From positions 1-17,776 of the forward strand of contig CAYXGV010000020.1 in assembly GCA_964464685.1 (NCBI GenBank): a stretch of DNA of 17,776 nt, read 5' to 3'. The position numbers were made by a program, and so were the translations under genes. This document shows positions 6,911-13,572 of the stretch, in pieces. How positions within the stretch are numbered: the first letter of the stretch is position 1; every line of letters begins with the position of its first letter. The notes beneath the pieces were generated by a model. That model did no database searches. It had not been told where the DNA came from and worked only from the letters and a program-made list of their open reading frames with translations. Source of the stretch: JABIBU01 sp964464685. GTDB taxonomy: Bacteria; Patescibacteriota; Patescibacteriia; Magasanikbacterales; UBA922.

Positions 6911-8713
6911 TTACTCAATTACTTTTGTAATAACTTCTTGCCCCTCTACCAAGCCAGTCAACACTTCAATCAAACCATTGTCACCGCGCAAACCGAGAGT
7001 GACTGGCATATCTTTTGCTTCACCGTTTTCCAAAATCCGAACATATTTTTCTCCATTGGTGCGAACGGCTCGATTGGGAATATACAAAACATTTTCTTTT
7101 TCTTCAGTAAAAAATAATACATCGGCGGTCATACCATTTAAAATTTCATGACTACCATCTTCTTCTAAAGTCAAAGTGACAGTATAATAAACCACATCTT
7201 GAATAACAGTTTCACTAATTTCAATTTCTGAAACTACTCCAACAAATTTTACATCATCACCAAAGGCATCCAGTTTTACATCAGCTTGACCACCCAAAGT
7301 AATCTTGGAAATATCTGTTTCTGGAATGGCTACTTTAACTTCAAAATGTGGACTAACAATTTTTACCACATCTTCTTGTGAACTGATGTATTCCCCTACT
7401 TTGGCATCAATCTTACCAATTACGCCGTCAACTGGAGCATTGATAATTGATTTGTTACGATTGGCTACCGCCTGAACCAAATTGGCTTGAGACGCCGACA
7501 GACTAGCTTTATAGCCAGCCAAATCAACATCACGAGGTGGATTTTTGGCATCTTCATAATTAGCCTGAGCCTGATCTAACAAAGCCTGATAAACAGCAGT
7601 ATCAGCAGTTTTCTTTTTTTCCAAATTATTTACATTAACTAAAATATTTTGATAAGTCACCAAATAAGTATTATAACCATTTTTAGCAGTTTCTACTGCT
7701 TGTTTTTGGTTTATTAAATTGGTATAAGCAGTATTAACTGCCGAATAATCAGTCTGCACATTCGTCTTCAAAGTACTGAGTTCACTTTGGGTTAAATCTC
7801 CAATTGGCGTAGTATTATCTAATACAGCCAAAACCGCAAACATCAAATCCTTGCTATTAAACAAGGCTTCTTCAGCAGTATCAGCTGCCCAATTTATAGC
7901 CTCATGCCCACTAGCAAAACCCAAAGAATTAATCATTTCATCGGCATCTATCTTAGCTGATTTGGCAGAATAATATTTATTTTGGGCAGTATTTAATTTG
8001 GAAGTATCATACGCCGACAAAACACTTACAAAATCATCATTAGCTAAAATATTATCAATCCCTAAAATATTGTCAGCTTCAGTTAAAGCTGCCGCTAAAG
8101 TTGATTGGGTGGCAATTAATAAAGCCACTAAATCATCAAAGGCATCCTCTACAATTTGACTACCTTCTCCACCTTCAGATATTTCCAAATTCAATCGAGC
8201 GGTTTCAAGTTCAGCAGCCATATTGGCAATATTATCATCATAAGTGACAATAGTCTGATCTAAATTGGCTTTGGCCTGATCTACCTTGGCACGCATAGAG
8301 CTAACATATTCATCAGTATTCCCAGCCAAAACCTTGTCCAAATCGGCTTGTGCTTTTTGTACATTAGCCTCGGCCTGAGCTACCCCCGCATTTAGAGCAC
8401 TGAAATCCAAACTCACAATTATTTCACCTTTTTTCACTTTATCACCCACTTTTTTGTAAACCTGCGACACTCGGCCACTATTTTCAAAACGCAAACTAAC
8501 CTCACCGGCTGATTCCACATTACCAGTAGCATCCACCGTCTGGGACAAAGTACCTCTGACAACTTTTACGGTTTCATACTGCGGAGCTGGCTCTGGTTTT
8601 AAAAATTTAGCATAAACAAAACTAGCCACAATTAAACCAGCAATAACAATGATATAAAACTTTTTTTGTTTATACCATTTTTTCTTTTTGGCGGTAATTA
8701 TTTCTTGATTCAT
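6911..8713 (-). CDS. Membrane-fusion protein (HlyD/MacA-like) with very long helical hairpin
   Basis: This 600-residue protein has a basic N-terminus and a membrane helix at about residues 19-37 (FYIIVIAGLIVASFVYAKFL). The first lipoyl half-motif follows (near 66-105, with GNVESAGEVSLRFENSGRV and VGDKVKKGEIIVSLD). A helical, Ala/Gln/Asn-rich region of about 310 residues comes next. The second lipoyl half begins at about 425 (SIINAPVDGVIGKIDAKVGEY), followed by a beta-barrel (VKVAIPETDI) and a membrane-proximal domain ending GLVEGQEVITKVIE. MacA is nearer 370 residues; the extra length is nearly all in the hairpin. The protein should sit outside the membrane and work with the permeases and ATPase downstream. 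It lies 61 bases after the AbrB-type gene and 8 bases before cca. Confidence 0.88.
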   Translation of the reverse strand: MNQEIITAKKKKWYKQKKFYIIVIAGLIVASFVYAKFLKPEPAPQYETVKVVRGTLSQTVDATGNVESAGEVSLRFENSGRVSQVYKKVGDKVKKGEIIVSLDFSALNAGVAQAEANVQKAQADLDKVLAGNTDEYVSSMRAKVDQAKANLDQTIVTYDDNIANMAAELETARLNLEISEGGEGSQIVEDAFDDLVALLIATQSTLAAALTEADNILGIDNILANDDFVSVLSAYDTSKLNTAQNKYYSAKSAKIDADEMINSLGFASGHEAINWAADTAEEALFNSKDLMFAVLAVLDNTTPIGDLTQSELSTLKTNVQTDYSAVNTAYTNLINQKQAVETAKNGYNTYLVTYQNILVNVNNLEKKKTADTAVYQALLDQAQANYEDAKNPPRDVDLAGYKASLSASQANLVQAVANRNKSIINAPVDGVIGKIDAKVGEYISSQEDVVKIVSPHFEVKVAIPETDISKITLGGQADVKLDAFGDDVKFVGVVSEIEISETVIQDVVYYTVTLTLEEDGSHEILNGMTADVLFFTEEKENVLYIPNRAVRTNGEKYVRILENGEAKDMPVTLGLRGDNGLIEVLTGLVEGQEVITKVIE

Positions 8714-8774
8714 ATTTTTTATTAATTCTGATGAGTCCTGACAATTATCAGAGTAAACTCAGATTGGTTAATTA

Positions 8775-9014
8775 TTAAATAAATTTTTTAAGATTTTTAA
8801 TTTGGACTGTCATATCTTTGACAAAATCTTCCATTACTTCGGTAGGGACAAAAATTATTCCGGGACCTTTTTGCATAACCAAAAAACTATCACCTTTTTT
8901 AAGTTTTAATTTATCCCGCAATTTTTTTGGCATAACTATTTGACCACGCTCACCAATTGAAGTGGTACCAAAAAAATCGCCCGCGTGCTCTTTAAAAAAT
9001 TTTGTTTTATCCAT
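8775..9014 (-). CDS. AbrB/SpoVT-type DNA-binding regulator
   Basis: This 79-residue protein has a swapped-hairpin AbrB/MazE-type domain at about residues 17-57 (TSIGERGQIVMPKKLRDKLK followed by LKKGDSFLVM). A short helical tail follows (EDFVKDMTVQIKNLKKFI). Such proteins bind DNA as dimers, usually at AT-rich or palindromic sites. No toxin gene lies beside it, so an antitoxin role is not supported. It is first in the exporter operon. A perfect 22-bp palindrome overlapping its promoter (9029-9050) lies 15 bases upstream of its ATG, which strongly suggests autoregulation and control of the exporter genes behind it. Confidence 0.88.
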   Translation of the reverse strand: MDKTKFFKEHAGDFFGTTSIGERGQIVMPKKLRDKLKLKKGDSFLVMQKGPGIIFVPTEVMEDFVKDMTVQIKNLKKFI

Positions 9015-9028
9015 ATTATAATTATAAA

Positions 9029-9050
9029 TAAGTATGATTAATCATACTTA
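9029..9050. promoter_or_regulatory. Probable operator: perfect 22-bp palindrome
   Basis: Half-site TAAGTATGATT is followed by its exact complement. It touches the -10 box (9050-9055, minus strand) and covers the expected transcription start near 9043. A repressor bound here would block initiation. The adjacent AbrB-type gene is the obvious candidate regulator, by inference from position. Confidence 0.7.
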
Positions 9051-9078
9051 TCATACCACAACTTGTTTTTTAGGTCAA
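9050..9078 (-). promoter_or_regulatory. Promoter of the regulator/exporter unit
   Basis: On the minus strand TTGACC (9073-9078) and TATGAT (9050-9055) are separated by exactly 17 bases, close to the sigma-70 consensus. The predicted start falls inside the palindrome at 9029-9050, and the first gene begins at 9014. Confidence 0.75.
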
Positions 9079-9096
9079 ACATTTATACACACAGCC

Positions 9097-10104
9097 TCAA
9101 TCCCAACCCTTAAGCAAAAAATTATTAAAGATTTTTCTAGGATCACCCTTGGTCAACAAACACTCATCCACCATTTCAGCCAACGGCACTTTTACCATAT
9201 TTTTCTTGGCTAATTTTAATAAACACAGAGTCGCATCCACACCTTCCACTGTTTGTTTTATTTTTTTAAAAGCTTTGGTACTGGTCAAGCCTTGTCCTAA
9301 ATACTGACCCAAAGTTCGATTGCGACTATCCGGACAAAACGCCGTACCGATTAGATCGCCTAAACCAGCCAGCTCATAAGCTGTGCGTTTGCGTCCACCC
9401 ATCGCCCCAATTAGATCGGCAATTTCAGCCAAAGATCTGGTCAAAATGGCCGCTTTAGTATTGAGACCATAACCCATACCATCACACATTCCCACGACAA
9501 TCGCATAAACATTTTTAAAAGATCCACCCAATTCTACCCCAATTACATCATCAGTTGGTACCAATTTTATATATTTATTAGAAAAAATTTCAATTACTTT
9601 TTTAATGGCTCGCTTGTTTTTGGAAGCAATATTCATAGCTGTAAATTGTTTTCTCACCATTTGACCCGCCACAGCTGGTCCAGAAATTGTCACAATATTT
9701 TTGCGTAATTCTGGTCGAACATGCTTGGCTATAATATGTGGAATCAAACGCAAGGAACTCGGCTCTACACCTTTTGATATATCTACCAAAATAGCATTGT
9801 GTTTTATACTGCGTGCAGCAAAAGAAATCGTATGTTCCATTGCCCCTGACGGCACTACAAAAAAAACCACCTCAGCTCCCTCTAAGGCCTCTTCAATTTT
9901 ATATTTTGGAATAATATTGGCCGACAATTTTATACCGGGTAAATATTTTTTATTTTCACAATCTTTTTCAATGTGTCTAAGTGGTGCATGATCACCCTCC
10001 CAATTCCAAATTCTAACTTCGTAGCCATTATCAGCCAACACCTGAGCAATCGCTGTCCCCATATTACCAGCCCCAAGGACAGCCACGGTATGTTTTTTAG
10101 ACAT
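9097..10104 (-). CDS. gpsA: Glycerol-3-phosphate dehydrogenase [NAD(P)+]
   Basis: This 335-residue enzyme converts dihydroxyacetone phosphate and NAD(P)H to sn-glycerol 3-phosphate, the backbone of bacterial phospholipids. It has the Rossmann motif GAGNMG (residues 11-16), the SKGVE loop with Lys111, catalytic Lys197 in ELGGSFKNVYAI, Asp250 in LAGLGDL, and SRNRTLG (260-266). Length is normal for GpsA. The gene stands alone between the regulator promoter and a divergent small gene. A TATAAT at 10142-10147 lies upstream on its strand, but no good -35 box accompanies it; a long run of T lies in the spacer. Confidence 0.93.
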   Translation of the reverse strand: MSKKHTVAVLGAGNMGTAIAQVLADNGYEVRIWNWEGDHAPLRHIEKDCENKKYLPGIKLSANIIPKYKIEEALEGAEVVFFVVPSGAMEHTISFAARSIKHNAILVDISKGVEPSSLRLIPHIIAKHVRPELRKNIVTISGPAVAGQMVRKQFTAMNIASKNKRAIKKVIEIFSNKYIKLVPTDDVIGVELGGSFKNVYAIVVGMCDGMGYGLNTKAAILTRSLAEIADLIGAMGGRKRTAYELAGLGDLIGTAFCPDSRNRTLGQYLGQGLTSTKAFKKIKQTVEGVDATLCLLKLAKKNMVKVPLAEMVDECLLTKGDPRKIFNNFLLKGWD

Positions 10105-10176
10105 AAAAAACTATTTAGTATATTTAAACCAATATATTGATATTATACCAAAAAAAACCCAAAAAAGCTACTACTA

Positions 10177-10205
10177 TTGACAAAAGAGCGAAAATGTGGT
10201 ATAAT
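10177..10205 (+). promoter_or_regulatory. Consensus sigma-70 promoter for the small membrane protein
   Basis: TTGACA (10177-10182) and TATAAT (10200-10205) are both perfect and separated by 17 bases. A start near 10212 gives a 5' leader of about 40 nt to the ATG at 10253. Confidence 0.85.
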
Positions 10206-10252
10206 ATATTACTGTTTAGGATGATACGATAACCCAGATGGGAGGAATTTTC

Positions 10253-10492
10253 ATGCGAGAATTGAGTACAAAGACAGCGACGATGTGGATCGTCGCAATG
10301 CCCATCATTTTTGTGGTGAGCATCGTGGGCTTCTGCCTCGGATTTTTCGGAGCGGAGTTCTTCCACAACCCCCCAATCAAGGATGTGTTTGGGGAAATAA
10401 TTGGATTGGCGACTTTTATATTGATGGTCGCCATCCTTCACGGCATTGGTAAACTGTTTGGCCGACTTCGTCGAGCCAAAATAAAGAGTTAA
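10253..10492 (+). CDS. Small two-helix membrane protein, unknown function
   Basis: The 79-residue product begins MRELSTKTATMW and has two hydrophobic segments, about residues 10-32 (ATMWIVAMPIIFVVSIVGFCLG in part) and 46-66 (EIIGLATFILMVAILHGIG). It ends in a basic tail (KLFGRLRRAKIKS). I do not recognise a family. The ATG at 10253 is preferred over the in-frame ATG at 10238 because GGAGGA (10241-10246) is a textbook Shine-Dalgarno site 6 bases before it. It is the only plus-strand gene in the window. It is clearly richer in G+C than its neighbours and has a perfect promoter. It faces the small CxC protein gene at 10734-10985, with a two-way terminator between them. Confidence 0.75.
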   Translation: MRELSTKTATMWIVAMPIIFVVSIVGFCLGFFGAEFFHNPPIKDVFGEIIGLATFILMVAILHGIGKLFGRLRRAKIKS

Positions 10493-10649
10493 ATCTCCCG
10501 CCTAGGACCCCGCCTTGTTCTTTATCTAATAGGAGCCATTTTAAATGCTAACCGCATCCACTGCGGAACTTGGCCCTTTCAACAGGATGTCGCCTCAAAA
10601 ACGACATCCCCCCGCCCCTGTTATTAAATATTTGATAACAAAGACAGAT

Positions 10650-10678
10650 AAAAAATCCCGATTTAATCGGGATTTTTT
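10650..10678. terminator. Bidirectional intrinsic terminator between convergent small genes
   Basis: ATCCCGAT pairs with ATCGGGAT, with runs of A before and T after, so it can work on both strands. It would end the plus-strand gene at 10253-10492 and the minus-strand gene at 10734-10985. The hairpin core also occurs in the metK leader at 12554-12570. Confidence 0.85.
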
Positions 10679-10733
10679 ATTTTTATAAAATATTAATATA
10701 TAAGAGGGGGTTGTTCGTGGGCACCCCCTGTTG

Positions 10734-10985
10734 TCAGTCGGTCGGTTTCTTGTCAGCCAACTTCCTAGTGAACTTCGCATTCTCGGGGTAGACCGTATCC
10801 ATGTAGGCCTGCCCCACATCGATCGCGTCTGCCGTAGCACGAAGTACATCTACACAACTTGTTGTCCAGGACGAGCAGAGTGGACAGTATTCCACCCCAT
10901 TAATCTCCAGCTTGTAACGGGTGTTGGTTCCGCACTTGCACCTCGTAGGCGAGGGCATGACCTGAATCTTGATGCTGTCTATCAT
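10734..10985 (-). CDS. Small CxC/CxxC (zinc-ribbon-like) protein, unknown function
   Basis: The 83-residue product has CKC at residues 16-18 and CPLC at 34-37, separated by a KLEINGVEY strand. This arrangement could bind one zinc ion. The rest (SCVDVLRATADAIDVGQAYMDTVYPENAKFTRKLADKKPTD) looks helical and matches no family I know. I chose the ATG at 10985 rather than an upstream start because AAAGGAGA lies just before it and a strong promoter (11014-11042) fits it, with a leader of about 20 nt. The gene is more GC-rich than its neighbours, like the convergent gene at 10253. A GC-rich hairpin at 10705-10728 follows its stop codon. Confidence 0.7.
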   Translation of the reverse strand: MIDSIKIQVMPSPTRCKCGTNTRYKLEINGVEYCPLCSSWTTSCVDVLRATADAIDVGQAYMDTVYPENAKFTRKLADKKPTD

Positions 10986-11013
10986 GAGAATCTCCTTTGC
11001 CCACGAACCTGCC

Positions 11014-11042
11014 ATTCTATCATTCTCTCTCTCTCTTGTCAA
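11014..11042 (-). promoter_or_regulatory. Promoter of the CxC/CxxC protein
   Basis: On the minus strand TTGACA (11037-11042), a 17-base spacer made largely of GA repeats, and TAGAAT (11014-11019). The expected start is near 11007. Confidence 0.75.
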
Positions 11043-11056
11043 TATTGTCTGTGGAT

Positions 11057-11087
11057 AAAAAAATCTCCCGTAACGGAAGATTTTTTT
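11057..11087 (-). terminator. metK terminator
   Basis: On the minus strand AAAAAAATCTTCCG pairs with CGGGAGATTTTTTT around a 3-base loop, with one A-C mismatch, followed by a T-tract. It lies 30 bases after the metK stop codon and just before the next promoter. Confidence 0.8.
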
Positions 11088-11116
11088 ATTACTTATTCTG
11101 CTGCCTAATCTGCTTA

Positions 11117-12295
11117 TCAAATTAATTTATTTTTCAATTCCTCAACCTTATCAATCTTCTCCCAAGTAAACAGATCACCCACATCAGAATTAACAACTTC
11201 ACGACCAAAATGTCCGTAAGACGCGGTGGCTCTGTAAATTGGTCGTTTCAAATCCAAAGTTTTAATAATTCCCGCTGGAGTGAGATCAAACACTTCTCTC
11301 ACTACGGCAGTCAATTTTCCACTATCAACCTTACCAGTACCAAAAGTATCTACCAACACACTAGTTGGTTCAGGAAAACCAATTGCATAAGATAATTGCA
11401 CTTCACATTCATCAGCCAAATCTGCTGCCACAATATTTTTGGCAATATATCGTGCCATGTAAGCACCAGATCTATCTTGTTTGTTTGGAACTTTTCCAGA
11501 AAAAGCTCCACCCCCATGACGACCACGACCACCATAGGTATCTACAATAATTTTTCTACCAGTCACACCTGTATCACCCTGTGGACCACCCACAACAAAT
11601 CTACCGGTTTCATTGATAAAATATTTTGTATTTTCATCTAACCACTGTCCACAAACTGGTTTGATTACTTCACGCAAAATATCTTCACGTAATTTTGCTA
11701 ATTCAATATCTGGATTATGTTGAGCAGCAATTACCACAGCATCCGCTCTGGTTGGTTTGCCATCTACATATTCAATAGTCACCTGTGACTTACCATCTGG
11801 TCGTAAATAACCCAAAGTTTTATTTTTTCTAACTTCGGCCAATTTGTGAGTCAAACCATGAGCCAACATAATAGGTAATGGCATGAACTCTGGCGTTTCT
11901 TTGCAAGCAAAACCAAACATCATACCCTGATCCCCTGCTCCTTGAGCCAAGTGAGGGTGTCCAGCGTCTTCTTTTTCACCTTGGGCAATATCTTTACTCT
12001 GTTCATCCACAGCAACTATAACGCCACAAGATTTGTAATCAATTCCATAATCAGCATTGGTATAACCAATATCTTGCAAAGTTTGTCGCACGATTTTTGG
12101 AATATCTACATAAGTCTTAGTAGTAATCTCGCCACCAACTACCACAAGACCAGTAGTAGTAAACACCTCACAACAACAAGCACCATCTGGATCATCGGTT
12201 AAAACTGCGTCCAAAACTCCATCAGAGATTTGATCACAAATTTTGTCCGGATGTCCTTCGGTTACTGATTCTGAGGTAAAATAATGTTTTTCCAT
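11117..12295 (-). CDS. metK: S-adenosylmethionine synthase
   Basis: The enzyme (392 residues) makes S-adenosylmethionine from methionine and ATP in the cytoplasm. Seen motifs: ESVTEGHPDKICDQISDG at the N-terminus (His and Asp of the active site), GAGDQGMMFGFA (the methionine/ATP loop), and DTYGGRGRHGGGAFSGK with VPNKQDRSGAY, the phosphate-binding segment with its conserved lysines. Length is normal. It is the only gene between its own promoter at 12685-12713 and a terminator at 11057-11087. Its untranslated leader of about 380 nt is very long and rich in stems, which suggests control at the RNA level. No Shine-Dalgarno site is seen before the ATG. Confidence 0.96.
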   Translation of the reverse strand: MEKHYFTSESVTEGHPDKICDQISDGVLDAVLTDDPDGACCCEVFTTTGLVVVGGEITTKTYVDIPKIVRQTLQDIGYTNADYGIDYKSCGVIVAVDEQSKDIAQGEKEDAGHPHLAQGAGDQGMMFGFACKETPEFMPLPIMLAHGLTHKLAEVRKNKTLGYLRPDGKSQVTIEYVDGKPTRADAVVIAAQHNPDIELAKLREDILREVIKPVCGQWLDENTKYFINETGRFVVGGPQGDTGVTGRKIIVDTYGGRGRHGGGAFSGKVPNKQDRSGAYMARYIAKNIVAADLADECEVQLSYAIGFPEPTSVLVDTFGTGKVDSGKLTAVVREVFDLTPAGIIKTLDLKRPIYRATASYGHFGREVVNSDVGDLFTWEKIDKVEELKNKLI

Positions 12296-12677
12296 ATGGT
12301 TTCGTTAATCCCGACAGAGAAAAGATTTTTTTCGCAAAAAATCTTTTCGACGAGGGATCTTTCTTAAAAATTAAAATTTAGTAATAGTAGTCGTGAAACT
12401 ACTGATATGTTTCTAGTAAATATCCATGTAACTCGGGCCTTTAGGCCTGACTCTCAACAGTAATAATTCAGTCAAAGCTGAAGCTTTGAGTTACATAATA
12501 TTTTGAATTAAAAAACAACCTTAGTAAATAGTTGTTTCTCAAGAAGATAGACATCCCGATTAAATCGGGAACGAATGTTGTCGAATAGTAATCGTGCCTA
12601 CCGACCTGAAGCGCGATACTGACCAGCCGACAACAAACACCATTTTCTTGAGAAATTATTGAACATGAAACATATAA
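12296..12677 (-). promoter_or_regulatory. Long structured 5' leader of metK (candidate regulatory RNA)
   Basis: Minus-strand RNA from the predicted start near 12677 to the metK ATG. Domain 1 is closed by TTCTCAAGAA/TTCTTGAGAA (12645-12654 with 12536-12545). It contains a second stem GTTGTCG/CGACAAC (12628-12634 with 12577-12583) around a 44-nt loop, plus a hairpin at 12554-12570. Domain 2 (12426-12496) is closed by a 9-bp stem and contains three hairpins (6, 4 and 5 bp), a four-way junction. A hairpin at 12386-12403 and a 13-bp A/T stem at 12319-12348 follow. I see none of the conserved cores of SAM-I, SAM-II, SAM-III or SAM-IV. A SAM-sensing or other control role is inferred from position only. 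Confidence 0.6.
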
Positions 12678-12684
12678 CAAATTA

Positions 12685-12713
12685 ATTTTAACACTAATTC
12701 ATGTTTATGTCAA
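12685..12713 (-). promoter_or_regulatory. metK promoter
   Basis: On the minus strand TTGACA (12708-12713), a 17-base spacer and TAAAAT (12685-12690). It is the only strong promoter upstream of metK and sets the leader length at about 380 nt. Confidence 0.75.
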
Positions 12714-12747
12714 CAACCTCTTAGTCCTCCTATTCTTTATATATATT

Positions 12748-12870
12748 CCCCTCTCCTTTTAGGAGAGGGGCGAGGGGTGAGGTCTCGGATTACCACCACA
12801 TTAACTTAAACACAAAATATTTTTTTCTACAAAGAAGACCTCATCCTGTCCTTCTCCTACCAGGAGAAGG
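12748..12870. repeat. Inverted-repeat (MITE-like) element of about 123 bp
   Basis: The left end has CCCCTCTCCT-ttt-AGGAGAGGGG (12748-12770) followed by GAGGGGTGAGGTC. The right end has GACCTCATCCTG followed by CCTTCTCCT-acc-AGGAGAAGG (12850-12870). The two ends are imperfect reverse complements, each with a hairpin at its outer edge. It lies between the metK promoter and the 3' end of the HD-domain gene. No open reading frame is inside. Confidence 0.7.
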
Positions 12871-12896
12871 CACTCTCTAAAATATTTTTATATAAA

Positions 12897-13472
12897 TTAT
12901 TCTCTAGCCTTGATAATCAAATCTTTAAACTGTTTATAATACGGTTCCAATTCTTGTTTACAAATATCAAGCGACAAAATATTCCATTTTTCATCCATTT
13001 TTTCCTCGGCAAAATCTAATACCCCACCAAAATTAAATTCTTTACCTTTACCCATATGATACAAAAAAACAAAAACCCCTCTAGGAGAAATAAATCTATA
13101 ACAATCAGCGTTAGTACAAACTTCTGCTTCTAGTGATTCAAAAGCCACTTTACCATGATGAGATTCTATACAATTCAAAATTTTATTTTCTTCTTCTTTA
13201 CCCAAATCAAAATCTTTAAAAAATTCTTTAGCCAACTCTACACCGATTTTAGTATGTTCTAATATTCTACCCTCTTCTTTTGCTTTACCGAGACCGATAT
13301 CCATTAAAATAGCTCCGAGATGCACTATATTTTTATCAACATTCATTTTTTCCGCCAACTCTAAAGCTTTTGCTTCTGATATCTCAAACAACAACAAAGC
13401 AGGCGAGTCATACTTTTCAATTTCACTAACTGCCCATTCCCTCGCTTTTTTTATTATTTCTTCGTAATTCAT
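12897..13472 (-). CDS. HD-domain-like protein with degenerate active site
   Basis: This 191-residue protein follows the HD-phosphohydrolase fold: HLGAILMDIGLGKAK (residues 51-65), HTKIGVELAKEFF (73-85), CIESHHGKVAFESLEAEVCTNAD (101-123). The later histidines (H73, H105, H106) and D123 are kept. The defining HD pair reads M57-D58, and the first metal-binding histidine seems replaced (around F29/E30). It may therefore be inactive or bind a metal differently. The start codon is embedded in a 7-bp tandem repeat (13461-13495). It stands alone between the permease and a MITE-like element; no operon partner is visible. Confidence 0.65.
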   Translation of the reverse strand: MNYEEIIKKAREWAVSEIEKYDSPALLLFEISEAKALELAEKMNVDKNIVHLGAILMDIGLGKAKEEGRILEHTKIGVELAKEFFKDFDLGKEEENKILNCIESHHGKVAFESLEAEVCTNADCYRFISPRGVFVFLYHMGKGKEFNFGGVLDFAEEKMDEKWNILSLDICKQELEPYYKQFKDLIIKARE

Positions 13473-13495
13473 AATTCATAATTCTTAATTCTTAA
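13461..13495. repeat. Five tandem 7-bp units across a start codon
   Basis: On the minus strand the units read TTAAGAA, TTAAGAA, TTATGAA, TTATGAA, TTACGAA. The last two contain the ATG and second and third codons of the HD-like gene. Gain or loss of one unit would move the upstream spacing but not the frame inside the gene. Confidence 0.7.
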
Positions 13496-13572
13496 TTAAT
13501 ATAACCCTCATTACCTCCTCCGAAAGATCTCTCCTCACCTCTTCGGGTTCGTTCGAGATAAACTTGCGCCCA

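Noticed and set aside
8775..9014. MazE-like antitoxin of a toxin-antitoxin pair
   Set aside because: The fold type fits, but no toxin gene is adjacent. The following gene is an exporter subunit.
10545..10688. A 47-residue plus-strand frame with a good Shine-Dalgarno site
   Set aside because: It runs right through the terminator hairpin and ends within the T-tract. Its first half could be real, but no family or stop before the terminator supports it.
12296..12677. SAM-I, SAM-II, SAM-III or SAM-IV riboswitch
   Set aside because: I looked for the conserved cores known for these classes and did not find them. Only the position before metK fits.
12468..12680. A 70-codon minus-strand reading frame upstream of metK
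   Set aside because: It lies inside the structured leader, begins at the predicted transcription start, shows no domain, and covers the main stems. The RNA reading explains the sequence better.
13515..13560. A degenerate inverted repeat with CGAAAGATCTC and GAGAT ends
   Set aside because: The arms match over too few bases to call it an element with confidence.
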